From Streptomyces sp. MBT65 (GTDB lineage Bacteria > Actinomycetota > Actinomycetes > Streptomycetales > Streptomycetaceae), in the NCBI RefSeq assembly GCF_016612545.1, contig NZ_JAENRY010000003.1:1-64000 (forward strand): a stretch of DNA of 64,000 nucleotides, read 5' to 3'. Position 1 is the first letter of the stretch, and the number at the start of each line of letters is the position of its first letter. The notes below the pieces were generated by a model, which was not told the DNA's origin, ran no database searches, and was given only the letters and a program-made list of their open reading frames with translations. Shown one piece after another: positions 18,834 to 31,834 of this stretch. The translations under genes were made by a program, and so were the position numbers.

Positions 18834-20137
18834 CAGGAGACCTCCGGATCATCGGCCTGGCCGCCGCCCTCGATGAGGGTGAACATGCGGTCGTAGGAGT
18901 CGAGTTGGCGTTGTTCGACCTCGACGAGATCACGTGCGGTGGCGGCGTTGTGCCGACGGGCGGCCTGGGCCCGGGAGGCTTGGTGGTGGCGGTAGTCGCC
19001 GCGCAGAACGGCGGCGGCGCGGGCATGGACCGGGTCGGTGATGGTCTGCTGCTTGGCCCAGCACCGTGGATGGCGGGCGACTTCCGCCCCGCCGGGCGTG
19101 AGGGTGACGATGACTTCGTCGGTGTCGGTGCGGACCTGGACTTTCTTGCCGATGGCGAGGGGGTGCACGGAGTAGTCGCAGGTGTCGACGCGGATGTAGT
19201 GGTCGCGGCCGATGCGGGTGGCGAAGCGCCACCAGCGTGGCGGATCGACCGGCGGCAGGGCGAGCATCTGGGCCCGGTCGGCTTCCCACCGGTCGACGGG
19301 GCGGGCGCCCAGGGTGCGGTGCTGGCGCCGGTTGGCGATGGCCAGCCAGGCGGTCAACTGGGTGTTGAAGTCGTCGGGCCCGGTGAAGGTGCGGCCCGGC
19401 AGGAAGCTGGTCTCCAGGTAACCGTTCGCCCGCTCCACCAGCCCTTTCGCTTCTGGATCGCGGGGTCTGCAGAGGTAGATCCGGGTGGCAAGCAGGCCCG
19501 CGAACGCGGCGAAGTCGCCCGTCGCCTTGCCGCGGCCGATGCCGGCCTCGTTGTCCCAGACCAGCATCCGCGGGACCGCCCTCCAGCCGGCCAGCAGCTT
19601 CCAGTGGCCGTCGATCAAGTCGCCGGTGGTGCGGGTGGGCAGCATCCGTGCCGTGATGATCCGCGAGTAGCCGGACACCATCACGAGCACCGGCGGACGG
19701 CCGGACTGGCCGTATCCGAGCGGGATGTCGACGGGCGGGAACCACAGGTCGCACTGGGCCAGCTCGCCGGGCTGATAGGTGGTGCGTGAGACCGGATCGA
19801 CGGGCAGATAGGCGGGCCGCAGCTCGCGTACGCGTTCTTTGAGGACGGTCATGCCACGGTCCCAGCCGATCCGTTCGGCGATCACGGTCGCGGGCATCGT
19901 CGGGGTCTGCTTCAACAGTTCCCGGATCTGCGGCTCGACCGCGTCGACCGCCGAGCCTTTGGCCGGCCGGGAGTAGACCGGCGGACGGTTCGTGGCCAGG
20001 GCCCGCTTCACGGTGTTCTTCGAGATGCCCAGCTGCCGGGCGATCGCCCTGATCGGCATCTGCTCGGCCCGGTGCAGCCTGCGGATCTCTGCCCAGTCCT
20101 CCACGGAAATCACCCTCTTCTCCTGACCTTCGATCAA
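18833..20137 (-). CDS. istA: IS21-family transposase IstA
   Basis: 434 residues, full length. An N-terminal helix-turn-helix (MPIRAIARQLGISKNTVKRAL) is followed by an RNase H-like catalytic core with acidic residues in AQCDLWF, VWDNEAG and KGLVERANG (the D, D and E expected), then a C-terminal domain. It needs IstB for target choice and efficient transposition, so this copy may be stuck unless another IS21 supplies IstB. Confidence 0.93.
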   Translation of the reverse strand: MIEGQEKRVISVEDWAEIRRLHRAEQMPIRAIARQLGISKNTVKRALATNRPPVYSRPAKGSAVDAVEPQIRELLKQTPTMPATVIAERIGWDRGMTVLKERVRELRPAYLPVDPVSRTTYQPGELAQCDLWFPPVDIPLGYGQSGRPPVLVMVSGYSRIITARMLPTRTTGDLIDGHWKLLAGWRAVPRMLVWDNEAGIGRGKATGDFAAFAGLLATRIYLCRPRDPEAKGLVERANGYLETSFLPGRTFTGPDDFNTQLTAWLAIANRRQHRTLGARPVDRWEADRAQMLALPPVDPPRWWRFATRIGRDHYIRVDTCDYSVHPLAIGKKVQVRTDTDEVIVTLTPGGAEVARHPRCWAKQQTITDPVHARAAAVLRGDYRHHQASRAQAARRHNAATARDLVEVEQRQLDSYDRMFTLIEGGGQADDPEVS

Positions 20138-20221
20138 GATCAGGTTGGTCAGAAGACCACGAAGTGGGTCAGTTTTGATCCGCCGTCAGAGGGTCACGAT
20201 TCACCCGTCGCCGACATGCCG

Positions 20222-20485
20222 CACTCCAAGTCTCTCCGGATCGTCTGCGCAAGAGCTTTGAAGGGGCTCGGAGACGATCCAAAGCCGCTTTGAAGCAGTC
20301 CGAGGCACGTCCAGGACCCCTCCGACGCCGATCCCGGGGCCTCCGCAGCCCTTCCGCAGCCCCGACAGAACCGGTTCTGAACCGGTTCGGAGCCCCTCCG
20401 CAGCCGCTTCGGAGGACGTCCGCCGCTCTCGCGCACCCACACCTCCGCCACCCGCTGTTCGAATACCCGCCGGGTTACGGCCGCC
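20222..20485. repeat. Non-coding left edge of oriC with tandem palindromes
   Basis: No gene. Two copies of the 10-bp palindrome GAACCGGTTC lie at 20368-20377 and 20379-20388, exactly 11 bp apart. Around them CCTCCGCAGCC-type motifs recur (20341-20350, 20396-20405 and a CTTCCGCAGCC at 20351-20361). It looks like a cluster of protein-binding sites next to the DnaA boxes. Confidence 0.5.
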
Positions 20486-21057
20486 CTCCACAGATTTGGG
20501 GACTTTCTTCCGTCCACATCCTGGGGACTGTGAAGTTGTCCAGAACGTGTCCACAGGCCCCGCGGGTGAGGGACCATCAGACCAGGTCAGGTGCTTGTGG
20601 ATTCGTGGACAAAAGATCTCCACAGGCTGTGGACAAATCCGTGATCCACAGGCTGGGGACGAAGTTGTCCACCGACAACCCACAGGCTGGGGGCAGTTGT
20701 CCCCAGCGATCTCCAGCTTCTCCACACCGCTGTCCACTGTTCGGCAACGCAACGCGCCACCTCACCGTGTCGAGTGAAAGGCGTCACACGAAGGTGCCGG
20801 GTTGGGCTGTGGGAAAGGTGGGTAAAGCTGGGGACGGCGCTGGGGAGAAGTGGCCCTGGGCTGTGCATGGGGTGTGCAGAACTTTCCGTTCTCCACAGAA
20901 ACCCGAGGTTGTCCACTGCCGTCACCCACAGGACCGGTGGACAAAATTCCCGCTCTGAGCTGGGAAAACGGGGTTATCCACGGTATCCACAGCCCCTACT
21001 ACTACTAGCAACTAGAGAGAGCTGGAAATCCGGTTCGAAGCGGGGCCTGTGCACAAC
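20486..21057. other. oriC: oriC: replication origin with DnaA-box cluster
   Basis: At least sixteen DnaA-box-like 9-mers on both strands. Perfect TTGTCCACA is at 20628-20636 (reverse). One-mismatch boxes: 20536-20544, 20547-20555, 20604-20612 (reverse), 20665-20673, 20697-20705, 20718-20726, 20889-20897, 20909-20917, 20936-20944 (reverse). Other variants: 20616-20624, 20642-20650, 20730-20738, 20974-20982 (TTATCCACG), 20983-20991, 21049-21057 (reverse). Spacing and the TTGTCCACA preference match Streptomyces oriC between dnaA and dnaN. No coding potential; an AT-richer patch (TACTACTACTAGCAACTAG, 20998-21016) lies on the dnaN side. Confidence 0.93.
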
Positions 21058-21236
21058 TCGCTCTTCGCCGCCCGGCAGCCCCTCGTCACGACTTGACCCC
21101 GATAGGCACCTACTGTCAGTGCCGTGCGTCAGACTGTTCCCCGGATGTCCTTCCCCTCACAGGGACCGACGACACCGAGACAGACGACGAAGCCAGGCAG
21201 GCCGAGAAGCGCCGGCAACAGCAGGAGGCGGCAACA

Positions 21237-22367
21237 GTGAAGATCCGGGTGGAACGCGACGTACTCGCGGAGGCAGTGGCCTGGGCGGCACGCAGCCTCC
21301 CGGCCCGTCCGCCGGCGCCGGTCCTCGCCGGCCTCCTGCTGAAGTCGGAGGAGGGGCAGCTGAGCCTGTCCAGCTTCGACTACGAGGTCTCCGCGCGGGT
21401 GTCGGTCGACGCGGAGGTCGAGGAGGAGGGCACGGTCCTCGTCTCCGGCCGACTGCTCGCCGACATCTGCCGCGCTCTCCCCAACCGACCGGTGGAGATT
21501 TCCACAGACGGTGTACGGGCGACGGTGGTCTGCGGGTCCTCCCGCTTCACCCTCCACACACTCCCTGTGGAGGAGTACCCGGCGCTGCCGCAGATGCCGG
21601 GCGCGACCGGCACCGTCCCCGGTGAGGTGTTCGCCTCGGCCGCCGCCCAGGTGGCCATCGCCGCCGGGCGCGACGACACGCTGCCGGTCCTCACCGGTGT
21701 GCGCATCGAGATCGAGGGCGACACGGTGACGCTGGCGTCCACCGACCGCTACCGCTTCGCGGTCCGCGAGTTCCTGTGGAAGCCGGAGGACCCGGAGGCG
21801 TCCGCGGTCGCCCTGGTGCCCGCCAAGACGCTCCTGGACACCGCCAAGGCCCTCACGAGCGGCGACAGTGTGATCCTGGCGCTGTCCGGCTCGGGCGCGG
21901 GAGAAGGCCTCATCGGCTTCGAGGGTGCCGGGCGTCGGACGACGACCCGTCTCCTGGAGGGCGACCTCCCGAAGTACCGCTCGCTGTTCCCGACGGAGTT
22001 CAACTCCATCGCCGTGATCGAGACCGCCCCCTTCGTGGAGGCCGTCAAGCGCGTGGCCCTGGTCGCCGAGCGCAACACCCCGGTGCGGCTGAGCTTCGAG
22101 CAGGGCGTGCTCATCCTGGAGGCCGGTTCCAGCGACGACGCACAGGCTGTGGAGCGCGTCGACGCGCAGCTCGAGGGCGACGACGTGTCGATCGCCTTCA
22201 ACCCGACATTCCTGCTGGACGGCCTGAGCGCGATCGACTCCCCGGTGGCCCAGCTGTCCTTCACGACCTCCACCAAGCCCGCGCTGCTCAGCGGCAAGCC
22301 CGCCCTGGACGCCGAGGCGGACGAGGCCTACAAGTACCTGATCATGCCGGTCCGCCTGAGCGGCTGA
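21237..22367 (+). CDS. dnaN: DNA polymerase III beta subunit (sliding clamp)
   Basis: 376 residues from GTG 21237, with GCAGGAGGCGG ahead. Three clamp domains are visible in order (MKIRVERDVLAEAVAWAARS at the start; LPVLTGVRIEIEGDTVTLAS in domain 2; C-terminal KYLIMPVRL with the conserved MPVR/L end). The ring holds the replicase on DNA. The frame is open to 21093 but the upstream part is not clamp-like. Confidence 0.97.
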   Translation: MKIRVERDVLAEAVAWAARSLPARPPAPVLAGLLLKSEEGQLSLSSFDYEVSARVSVDAEVEEEGTVLVSGRLLADICRALPNRPVEISTDGVRATVVCGSSRFTLHTLPVEEYPALPQMPGATGTVPGEVFASAAAQVAIAAGRDDTLPVLTGVRIEIEGDTVTLASTDRYRFAVREFLWKPEDPEASAVALVPAKTLLDTAKALTSGDSVILALSGSGAGEGLIGFEGAGRRTTTRLLEGDLPKYRSLFPTEFNSIAVIETAPFVEAVKRVALVAERNTPVRLSFEQGVLILEAGSSDDAQAVERVDAQLEGDDVSIAFNPTFLLDGLSAIDSPVAQLSFTTSTKPALLSGKPALDAEADEAYKYLIMPVRLSG

Positions 22368-22517
22368 TCCGTACCCGACGAGAACACCGCAGGTCGGGGC
22401 ATACGGTTCGGTACTTCTGAGCGCGTATGCCCACAGGTGTGCATGACCGTCCGGGTTTAGGCTCGGACACAGGTACGCAAGTGCCTTCATGCCACGTCGC
22501 ACCCTAAGGAACAACTG

Positions 22518-23393
22518 ATGGAGCTCGGTCTCGTCGGCCTCGGCAAGATGGGCGGCAACATGCGCGAGCGCATCCGCCGCGCAGGCCACACCGTCATCGG
22601 ATACGACCGCAACCCGGACCTCGCCGATGTCCACAGCCTGGGAGAGCTTGTGGGCAAGCTCAAGGGCCCGCGGGTCGTGTGGGTGATGGTCCCGGCCGGC
22701 GCCCCGACCCAGGCGACCGTCGACGAGCTGGCCGAACTCCTGGAGCCCGGCGACGTCGTCGTGGACGGCGGCAACTCCCGCTGGACGGACGACGAGAAGC
22801 ACGCCGAGGAGCTGGGCGCCAAGGGCATCGGCTTCGTCGACGCGGGTGTCTCCGGTGGCGTGTGGGGCCTGAAGAACGGCTACGCGCTGATGGTCGGCGG
22901 CGACGCCGAGAACATCGCCAAGGTGCAGCCCGTCTTCGACGCGCTCAAGCCCGAGGGCGAGTTCGGCTTCGTGCACGCCGGCAAGGTGGGCGCGGGCCAC
23001 TTCTCGAAGATGGTCCACAACGGCATCGAGTACGCCATGATGCAGGCGTACGCCGAGGGCTGGGAGCTGCTGGAGAAGGTCCACTCCGTCACGGACGTGC
23101 GCGAGGTGTTCCGCTCCTGGCAGGAGGGCACCGTCATCCGTTCCTGGCTGCTCGACCTCGCGGTCAACGCCCTTGACGGCGACGAGCACTTGGACAAGCT
23201 CAAGGGCTTCGCGGAGGACTCCGGCGAGGGCCGCTGGACCGTCGAGGCGGCCATCGACAACGCGGTGCCGCTGCCCGCGATCACGGCCTCCCTCTTCGCG
23301 CGGTTCGCCTCGCGTCAGGAGGACTCGCCGCAGATGAAGATGATCGCGGCGCTGCGCAACCAGTTCGGCGGCCACGCGGTCGAGACCAAGTAA
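22518..23393 (+). CDS. gnd: 6-phosphogluconate dehydrogenase, decarboxylating (short GndA/YqeC type)
   Basis: 291 residues, the shorter class, against ~470 for the classic enzyme. Rossmann start [20 protein letters not shown], substrate segment VVDGGNSRW, catalytic [12 protein letters not shown], and [19 protein letters not shown] with the catalytic Lys and Asn. Oxidises 6-phosphogluconate to ribulose 5-phosphate in the pentose phosphate pathway. A gnd between dnaN and recF is a Streptomyces feature. Cofactor preference cannot be told by eye. Confidence 0.93.
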   Translation: MELGLVGLGKMGGNMRERIRRAGHTVIGYDRNPDLADVHSLGELVGKLKGPRVVWVMVPAGAPTQATVDELAELLEPGDVVVDGGNSRWTDDEKHAEELGAKGIGFVDAGVSGGVWGLKNGYALMVGGDAENIAKVQPVFDALKPEGEFGFVHAGKVGAGHFSKMVHNGIEYAMMQAYAEGWELLEKVHSVTDVREVFRSWQEGTVIRSWLLDLAVNALDGDEHLDKLKGFAEDSGEGRWTVEAAIDNAVPLPAITASLFARFASRQEDSPQMKMIAALRNQFGGHAVETK

Positions 23394-23429
23394 TCCACAG
23401 ATCCACAGGCCCCGGCCGGTGGATCCACA
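23391..23429. promoter_or_regulatory. Three DnaA-box-like motifs between gnd and recF
   Basis: TAATCCACA (23391-23399), AGATCCACA (23399-23407) and GGATCCACA (23421-23429) crowd the 61-base spacer. Each differs from TTGTCCACA at three of nine positions. They may tie recF transcription to DnaA or extend oriC binding; no other spacer outside oriC is so dense. Confidence 0.35.
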
Positions 23430-23454
23430 AGCTGGGGGAGGTCGGCGAACGACC

Positions 23455-24576
23455 ATGCACGTCACGCATCTGTCGCTGGCCGACTTCCGCTCGTACGCCG
23501 GGGTCGACGTCCCGCTCGACCCCGGCGTCACCGCGTTCGTGGGCCCGAACGGGCAGGGCAAGACCAACCTCGTCGAGGCCATCGGCTATCTCGCCACCCT
23601 GGGCAGTCACCGCGTCTCCTCCGACGCTCCGCTGGTCCGTGTGGGCGCCGACCGCGCGATCATCCGGGCGCAGGTCAGACAGGGCGAGCGGCAGCAACTG
23701 GTCGAGCTGGAGCTGAACCCGGGCCGCGCCAACCGCGCCCGCATCAACCGGTCCTCGCAGGTCAGGCCCCGCGACGTGCTGGGCATCGTACGGACCGTGT
23801 TGTTCGCGCCCGAGGATCTCGCCCTGGTGAAGGGGGATCCCGGGGAGCGGCGGCGTTTTCTCGACGAGCTGATCACCGCGCGGTCGCCGCGCATGGCCGG
23901 CGTGCGGTCCGACTACGAGCGGGTGCTCAAGCAGCGCAACACCCTGCTGAAGTCGGCCGCGTTGGCCCGGCGGCACGGCGGACGCTCGATGGACCTGTCC
24001 ACGCTCGACGTGTGGGATCAGCATCTCGCGCGCGTGGGGGCCGAGTTGCTCGCCCAGCGGCTCGATCTGATCGCCGCGGTGCAGCCCCTCGCCGACAAGG
24101 CGTACGAGCAACTGGCGCCCGGCGGCGGCCCGTTGGCCCTGGAGTACAAGCCGTCGGCGCCCGGTGAGGCGCACACGCGCGAGGACCTCTACGAGCAGCT
24201 GATGGCGGCGATCGCGGAGGCCCGCAAGCAGGAGATCGAGCGGGGCGTCACCCTAGTAGGACCCCATCGGGACGATTTGATTCTCAAACTCGGTCAGCTG
24301 CCCGCCAAGGGATACGCCTCGCACGGGGAGTCCTGGTCGTACGCGCTGGCGTTGCGGCTCGCGTCGTACGACCTGCTCAGGGGCGAGGGCAATGAGCCGG
24401 TGCTCGTGCTCGACGACGTGTTCGCCGAGTTGGACACGCGCCGTCGGGAGCGGCTGGCCGAGCTGGTGGCGCCCGGCGAGCAGGTGCTGGTGACGGCCGC
24501 GGTCGACGACGACGTACCGCACGTCCTGGCGGGGACGCGGTACAGCGTGGCGGAGGGGGCGGTGGAGCGCGTATGA
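23455..24576 (+). CDS. recF: DNA replication and repair protein RecF
   Basis: 373 residues from ATG 23455 behind GGGGGAGG. Walker [14 protein letters not shown] is near 29-41; the ABC-like signature region and Walker B ([14 protein letters not shown]) lie at ~315-330. RecF helps load RecA at gaps. Its stop overlaps the next start by four bases. Confidence 0.96.
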   Translation: MHVTHLSLADFRSYAGVDVPLDPGVTAFVGPNGQGKTNLVEAIGYLATLGSHRVSSDAPLVRVGADRAIIRAQVRQGERQQLVELELNPGRANRARINRSSQVRPRDVLGIVRTVLFAPEDLALVKGDPGERRRFLDELITARSPRMAGVRSDYERVLKQRNTLLKSAALARRHGGRSMDLSTLDVWDQHLARVGAELLAQRLDLIAAVQPLADKAYEQLAPGGGPLALEYKPSAPGEAHTREDLYEQLMAAIAEARKQEIERGVTLVGPHRDDLILKLGQLPAKGYASHGESWSYALALRLASYDLLRGEGNEPVLVLDDVFAELDTRRRERLAELVAPGEQVLVTAAVDDDVPHVLAGTRYSVAEGAVERV

Positions 24577-25124
24577 GCACGGACAGGCCCGCGGCGGCCG
24601 GGGAACCCGCGCCCAAGAAGAGTGCCGAGCCCTCCGGCGTCGACCTCGCGCGCGTGGCGTTGCGCGCCGCGAAGGAACAGGCACGCGCGCGTGGGGACGC
24701 GGCGCAGCAGAAGAAGCAGGTGCGGCGCGGGGGCCTGCGCTCCGGGGCGCGCGCCGACGGCCGTGACCCGATGGCGCTCGGCGCCGCGATCAACCGGCTG
24801 CTGAACGAGCGCGGCTGGGAGACGCCGGCCGCGGTGGGCGGGGTGATGGGCCGCTGGCCGCAGATCGTCGGCGAGGACCTGGCCAACCACTGCGTACCGG
24901 AGAAGTACGACGAGGACGAGCGGGTGCTGGTCGTGCAGTGCGACTCCACGGCCTGGGCGACCCAGCTGCGGCACCTCACACCCACGCTGGTGGCCAGGCT
25001 CAACGAGGATCTGGGGCACGGCACCGTACGGATGATCAAGGTGCTCAACCCCGGTGGCCCGCCCCGTCGCTACGGTCCGCTGCGCGCTCCCGGGAGCACG
25101 GGTCCCGGCGACACCTATGGGTGA
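24573..25124 (+). CDS. dciA: DciA-family (DUF721) replication protein
   Basis: 183 residues. A charged, Ala/Lys/Arg-rich first half (~1-65) precedes the DUF721 core containing [13 protein letters not shown] and [17 protein letters not shown]. DciA proteins load the replicative helicase in bacteria lacking DnaC/DnaI. Coupled to recF (ATGA overlap), completing the recF-dciA-gyrB set. Confidence 0.9.
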   Translation: MSTDRPAAAGEPAPKKSAEPSGVDLARVALRAAKEQARARGDAAQQKKQVRRGGLRSGARADGRDPMALGAAINRLLNERGWETPAAVGGVMGRWPQIVGEDLANHCVPEKYDEDERVLVVQCDSTAWATQLRHLTPTLVARLNEDLGHGTVRMIKVLNPGGPPRRYGPLRAPGSTGPGDTYG

Positions 25125-27537
<2,413 letters not shown>

Positions 27538-27579
27538 GTCGGTCTCAGCTGACCGCATCAGGAAGGATCCCCACCAGCA

Positions 27580-30171
<2,592 letters not shown>

Positions 30172-30189
30172 CACGAGGAGAGAGTCATC

Positions 30190-31002
30190 GTGAGCGGAGC
30201 CACGGGCGCCGGATCGACCGGTACGGACACGGACGGCGGCGGCCGTGGCTCCGCCGCGAACGCGACAGATCCGCACACGACCCAACTGCGTGCGATCGAC
30301 GTCAAGAAGGCCGACGCGCACTCGCCCGACACGCATGGATCCCAGGGGGGAACTGTGACGGACACCCGAGGCCCGGGGACCCAGCAGCAGTCTGCCGGGG
30401 CGGGGCAGGGCGCGCCCGGCGCCAAGGCTCCGGCCCAGGGCCAGCAGGCGCCCCAGCCGGCCGCACCGCCGACGGCGCCCCCGCTCCAGGGTTCTCCGCT
30501 GCCGGGTGAGCGTCAGCAGCAGCAGGCGGCGGGGCCGTACCACCCGCCGCAGGCCTATCCCACGCAGGCGCCCGCCGCCGCCCAGAGCGGTGCCGTACGG
30601 CGTCCGCGCACCGGCGCGCGGACCGCGCCGCGCACCCGTAAGGCGCGGCTGCGGGTGGCCAAGGCCGACCCGTGGTCGGTGATGAAGGTCAGCTTCCTGC
30701 TCTCCATCGCGCTGGGCATCTGCACGGTCGTGGCGTCCGCGGTGCTGTGGATGGTCATGGACGCGATGGGGGTCTTCTCGACGGTCGGCGGCACGATCTC
30801 GGAGGCGACCGGCTCGAACGAGTCGAACGGCTTCGACCTCCAGTCCTTCCTGTCCCTCCCGCACGTCCTGACGTTCTCCGGGATCATCGCGGTCATCGAC
30901 GTCGTCCTGGCCACGGCCCTCGCGACGCTCGCCGCGTTCATCTACAACCTCTCCGCGGGCTTCGTCGGCGGCATCGAGCTGACGCTCGCCGAGGACGAGT
31001 GA
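30190..31002 (+). CDS. DUF3566 membrane protein downstream of gyrA
   Basis: 270 residues. The first ~150 are Gly/Pro/Gln/Ala-rich and disordered. The DUF3566 domain (~155-268) begins RLRVAKADPWSVMKVSFLLS and has two membrane helices (SFLLSIALGICTVVASAVLW and IAVIDVVLATALATLAAFIY). This family sits after gyrA throughout actinobacteria. GTG start behind GAGGAGAGAG; 18 bases from gyrA, so probably co-transcribed. Function unknown. Confidence 0.9.
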   Translation: MSGATGAGSTGTDTDGGGRGSAANATDPHTTQLRAIDVKKADAHSPDTHGSQGGTVTDTRGPGTQQQSAGAGQGAPGAKAPAQGQQAPQPAAPPTAPPLQGSPLPGERQQQQAAGPYHPPQAYPTQAPAAAQSGAVRRPRTGARTAPRTRKARLRVAKADPWSVMKVSFLLSIALGICTVVASAVLWMVMDAMGVFSTVGGTISEATGSNESNGFDLQSFLSLPHVLTFSGIIAVIDVVLATALATLAAFIYNLSAGFVGGIELTLAEDE

Positions 31003-31057
31003 GAAGTCGGGTGTACGGGAGTTGAAACCTCCCCCGGCGGTCCTGTGACTATCGATT

Positions 31058-31086
31058 TTGGGACTGCCCATGTCGTGCGCTAATCT
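31058..31086 (+). promoter_or_regulatory. Promoter of tRNA-Ile
   Basis: TTGGGA (31058-31063) and TAATCT (31081-31086) are 17 bases apart, 40 bases before the mature tRNA. Confidence 0.6.
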
Positions 31087-31126
31087 TCAGGAGTCAGCGC
31101 GCGGGACACACTCCGCAGAGCGCGGC

Positions 31127-31203
31127 GGGGCTATAGCTCAGTTGGTTAGAGCGCATCCCTGATAAGGATGAGGCCACAGGTTCAAATCCTGTTAGCCCCA
31201 CCA
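31127..31203 (+). tRNA. ileT: tRNA-Ile (anticodon GAT)
   Basis: Full cloverleaf: acceptor GGGGCTA/TAGCCCC, D-arm GCTC...GAGC, anticodon stem CATCC/GGATG with loop CTGATAA (anticodon GAT), T-arm ACAGG/CCTGT with TTCAAAT. Discriminator A at 31200; CCA is encoded (31201-31203). The gyrA-DUF3566-tRNA-Ile order is standard, but the tRNA-Ala that often follows is absent and accessory DNA begins here. Confidence 0.97.
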
Positions 31204-31220
31204 AGGCATGATGCCTGGTC

Positions 31221-31257
31221 AGACGGCCGGTAGATCTCGAAGATCTACCGGCCGTCT
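31221..31257 (+). terminator. Strong terminator after tRNA-Ile
   Basis: Perfect 17-base stem (AGACGGCCGGTAGATCT and complement), three-base loop, followed by ACATTTTT. Prevents read-through of the tRNA/gyrA transcript into the accessory DNA. The remaining bases to 31379 show no gene. Confidence 0.9.
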
Positions 31258-31379
31258 ACATTTTTGGATCTTGGTATCCCGCTACTCTCCCGTAACTTGC
31301 TGCTTGAGGACCGGACAGCAGGAACCTGCAACGGCCTACTGATGCCAAACGGGGCATGTGGCCTCTAATGTCTTCGACA

Positions 31380-31416
31380 AGACGCCCCCTGCCGATTCAC
31401 GCGGCAGGGGGCGTCT
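31380..31416 (-). terminator. Terminator downstream of the DIGWG peptide gene
   Basis: Fifteen-base perfect stem (AGACGCCCCCTGCCG and complement) with a seven-base loop, 54 bases past the peptide stop. Confidence 0.75.
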
Positions 31417-31469
31417 GCTTCCGGCTGAGGCCTCCCGAGCACTCGGCCGGAGTCTGAGCGGCTGGGCGG

Positions 31470-31694
31470 TCAGCCCCAGCCGATGTCTCCGAGGGTCACG
31501 TCTGTGGACGTCGCCGTCTCTGTGACGGTCGGTTCGCTCGACGACTCGTCGGTTGTAGACGTTGCGATGGCTCCCCAACCGATGTCCTGGCCCTGGACCG
31601 TGTGCGCGGACCCGAACGCGCCCGCCGCTGCCGGAGCGGCGACGGCCGTCAGGGCCAGCAGGGCTGAGGCGACCACAAGGCGGACTCGGGTCAT
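31470..31694 (-). CDS. Small exported peptide precursor with two DIGWG motifs
   Basis: 74 residues from ATG 31694, with GAGGTG seven bases before it; a GTG at 31703 overlaps that ribosome site and is less likely. A Sec signal peptide (MTRVRLVVASALLALTAVAA, with AAA/GSA cleavage options near 25-31) leaves a ~45-residue mature part. The pentapeptide DIGWG occurs twice, once near residues 37-41 (QGQDIGWGA) and once as the exact C-terminus (TLGDIGWG), joined by a Ser/Thr/Glu-rich linker. No Cys. I do not recognise a family. It is divergent from a LuxR-type regulator, so a processed signal peptide is a reasonable but unproved idea. Confidence 0.7.
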   Translation of the reverse strand: MTRVRLVVASALLALTAVAAPAAAGAFGSAHTVQGQDIGWGAIATSTTDESSSEPTVTETATSTDVTLGDIGWG

Positions 31695-31706
31695 TCGACA
31701 CACCTC

Positions 31707-31716
31707 TGTTCGAACA
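31707..31716. promoter_or_regulatory. Palindromic operator candidate between peptide and LuxR genes
   Basis: TGTTCGAACA, a perfect 10-bp dyad 13 bases before the peptide ATG, with a related half-site TTGTTCG at 31726-31732. The 140-bp divergent spacer holds both promoters; this site is placed to repress or activate the peptide gene. Confidence 0.45.
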
Positions 31717-31834
31717 TGGTTACGGTTGTTCGTTCTGGACCGTCAGACTTACATGGGCACTCCATGTGGTCCAAGCGGCAGGCCGTGCGGAAAACTGCAT
31801 ATGCGGAATTCCACACGCGTAACAGGGGGCGAAC

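Larger units (their letters stand above)
17942..20216 (-). mobile_element. Complete IS21-family insertion sequence (2275 bp)
   Basis: Ends are 26-base inverted repeats, 23/26 identical (17942-17967 and 20191-20216), beginning TGTCGGCG. A second inner pair CTGACCCAC (17986-17994; complement 20164-20172) gives the multiple end repeats usual in IS21. The flanks are identical 5-bp copies of TGCCG. It carries istA and istB, both read leftward. It was inserted between dnaA and the DnaA-box cluster of oriC. Confidence 0.92.

Noticed and set aside
20194..20577. Reverse-strand frame of 127 codons crossing the IS end into oriC
   Set aside because: Spans the IS21 right end, so it cannot be an ancestral gene; Arg/Gly/Ser-biased with no family likeness.
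21129..23582. Long reverse frame opposite dnaN and gnd
   Set aside because: Antisense shadow of two secure core genes.
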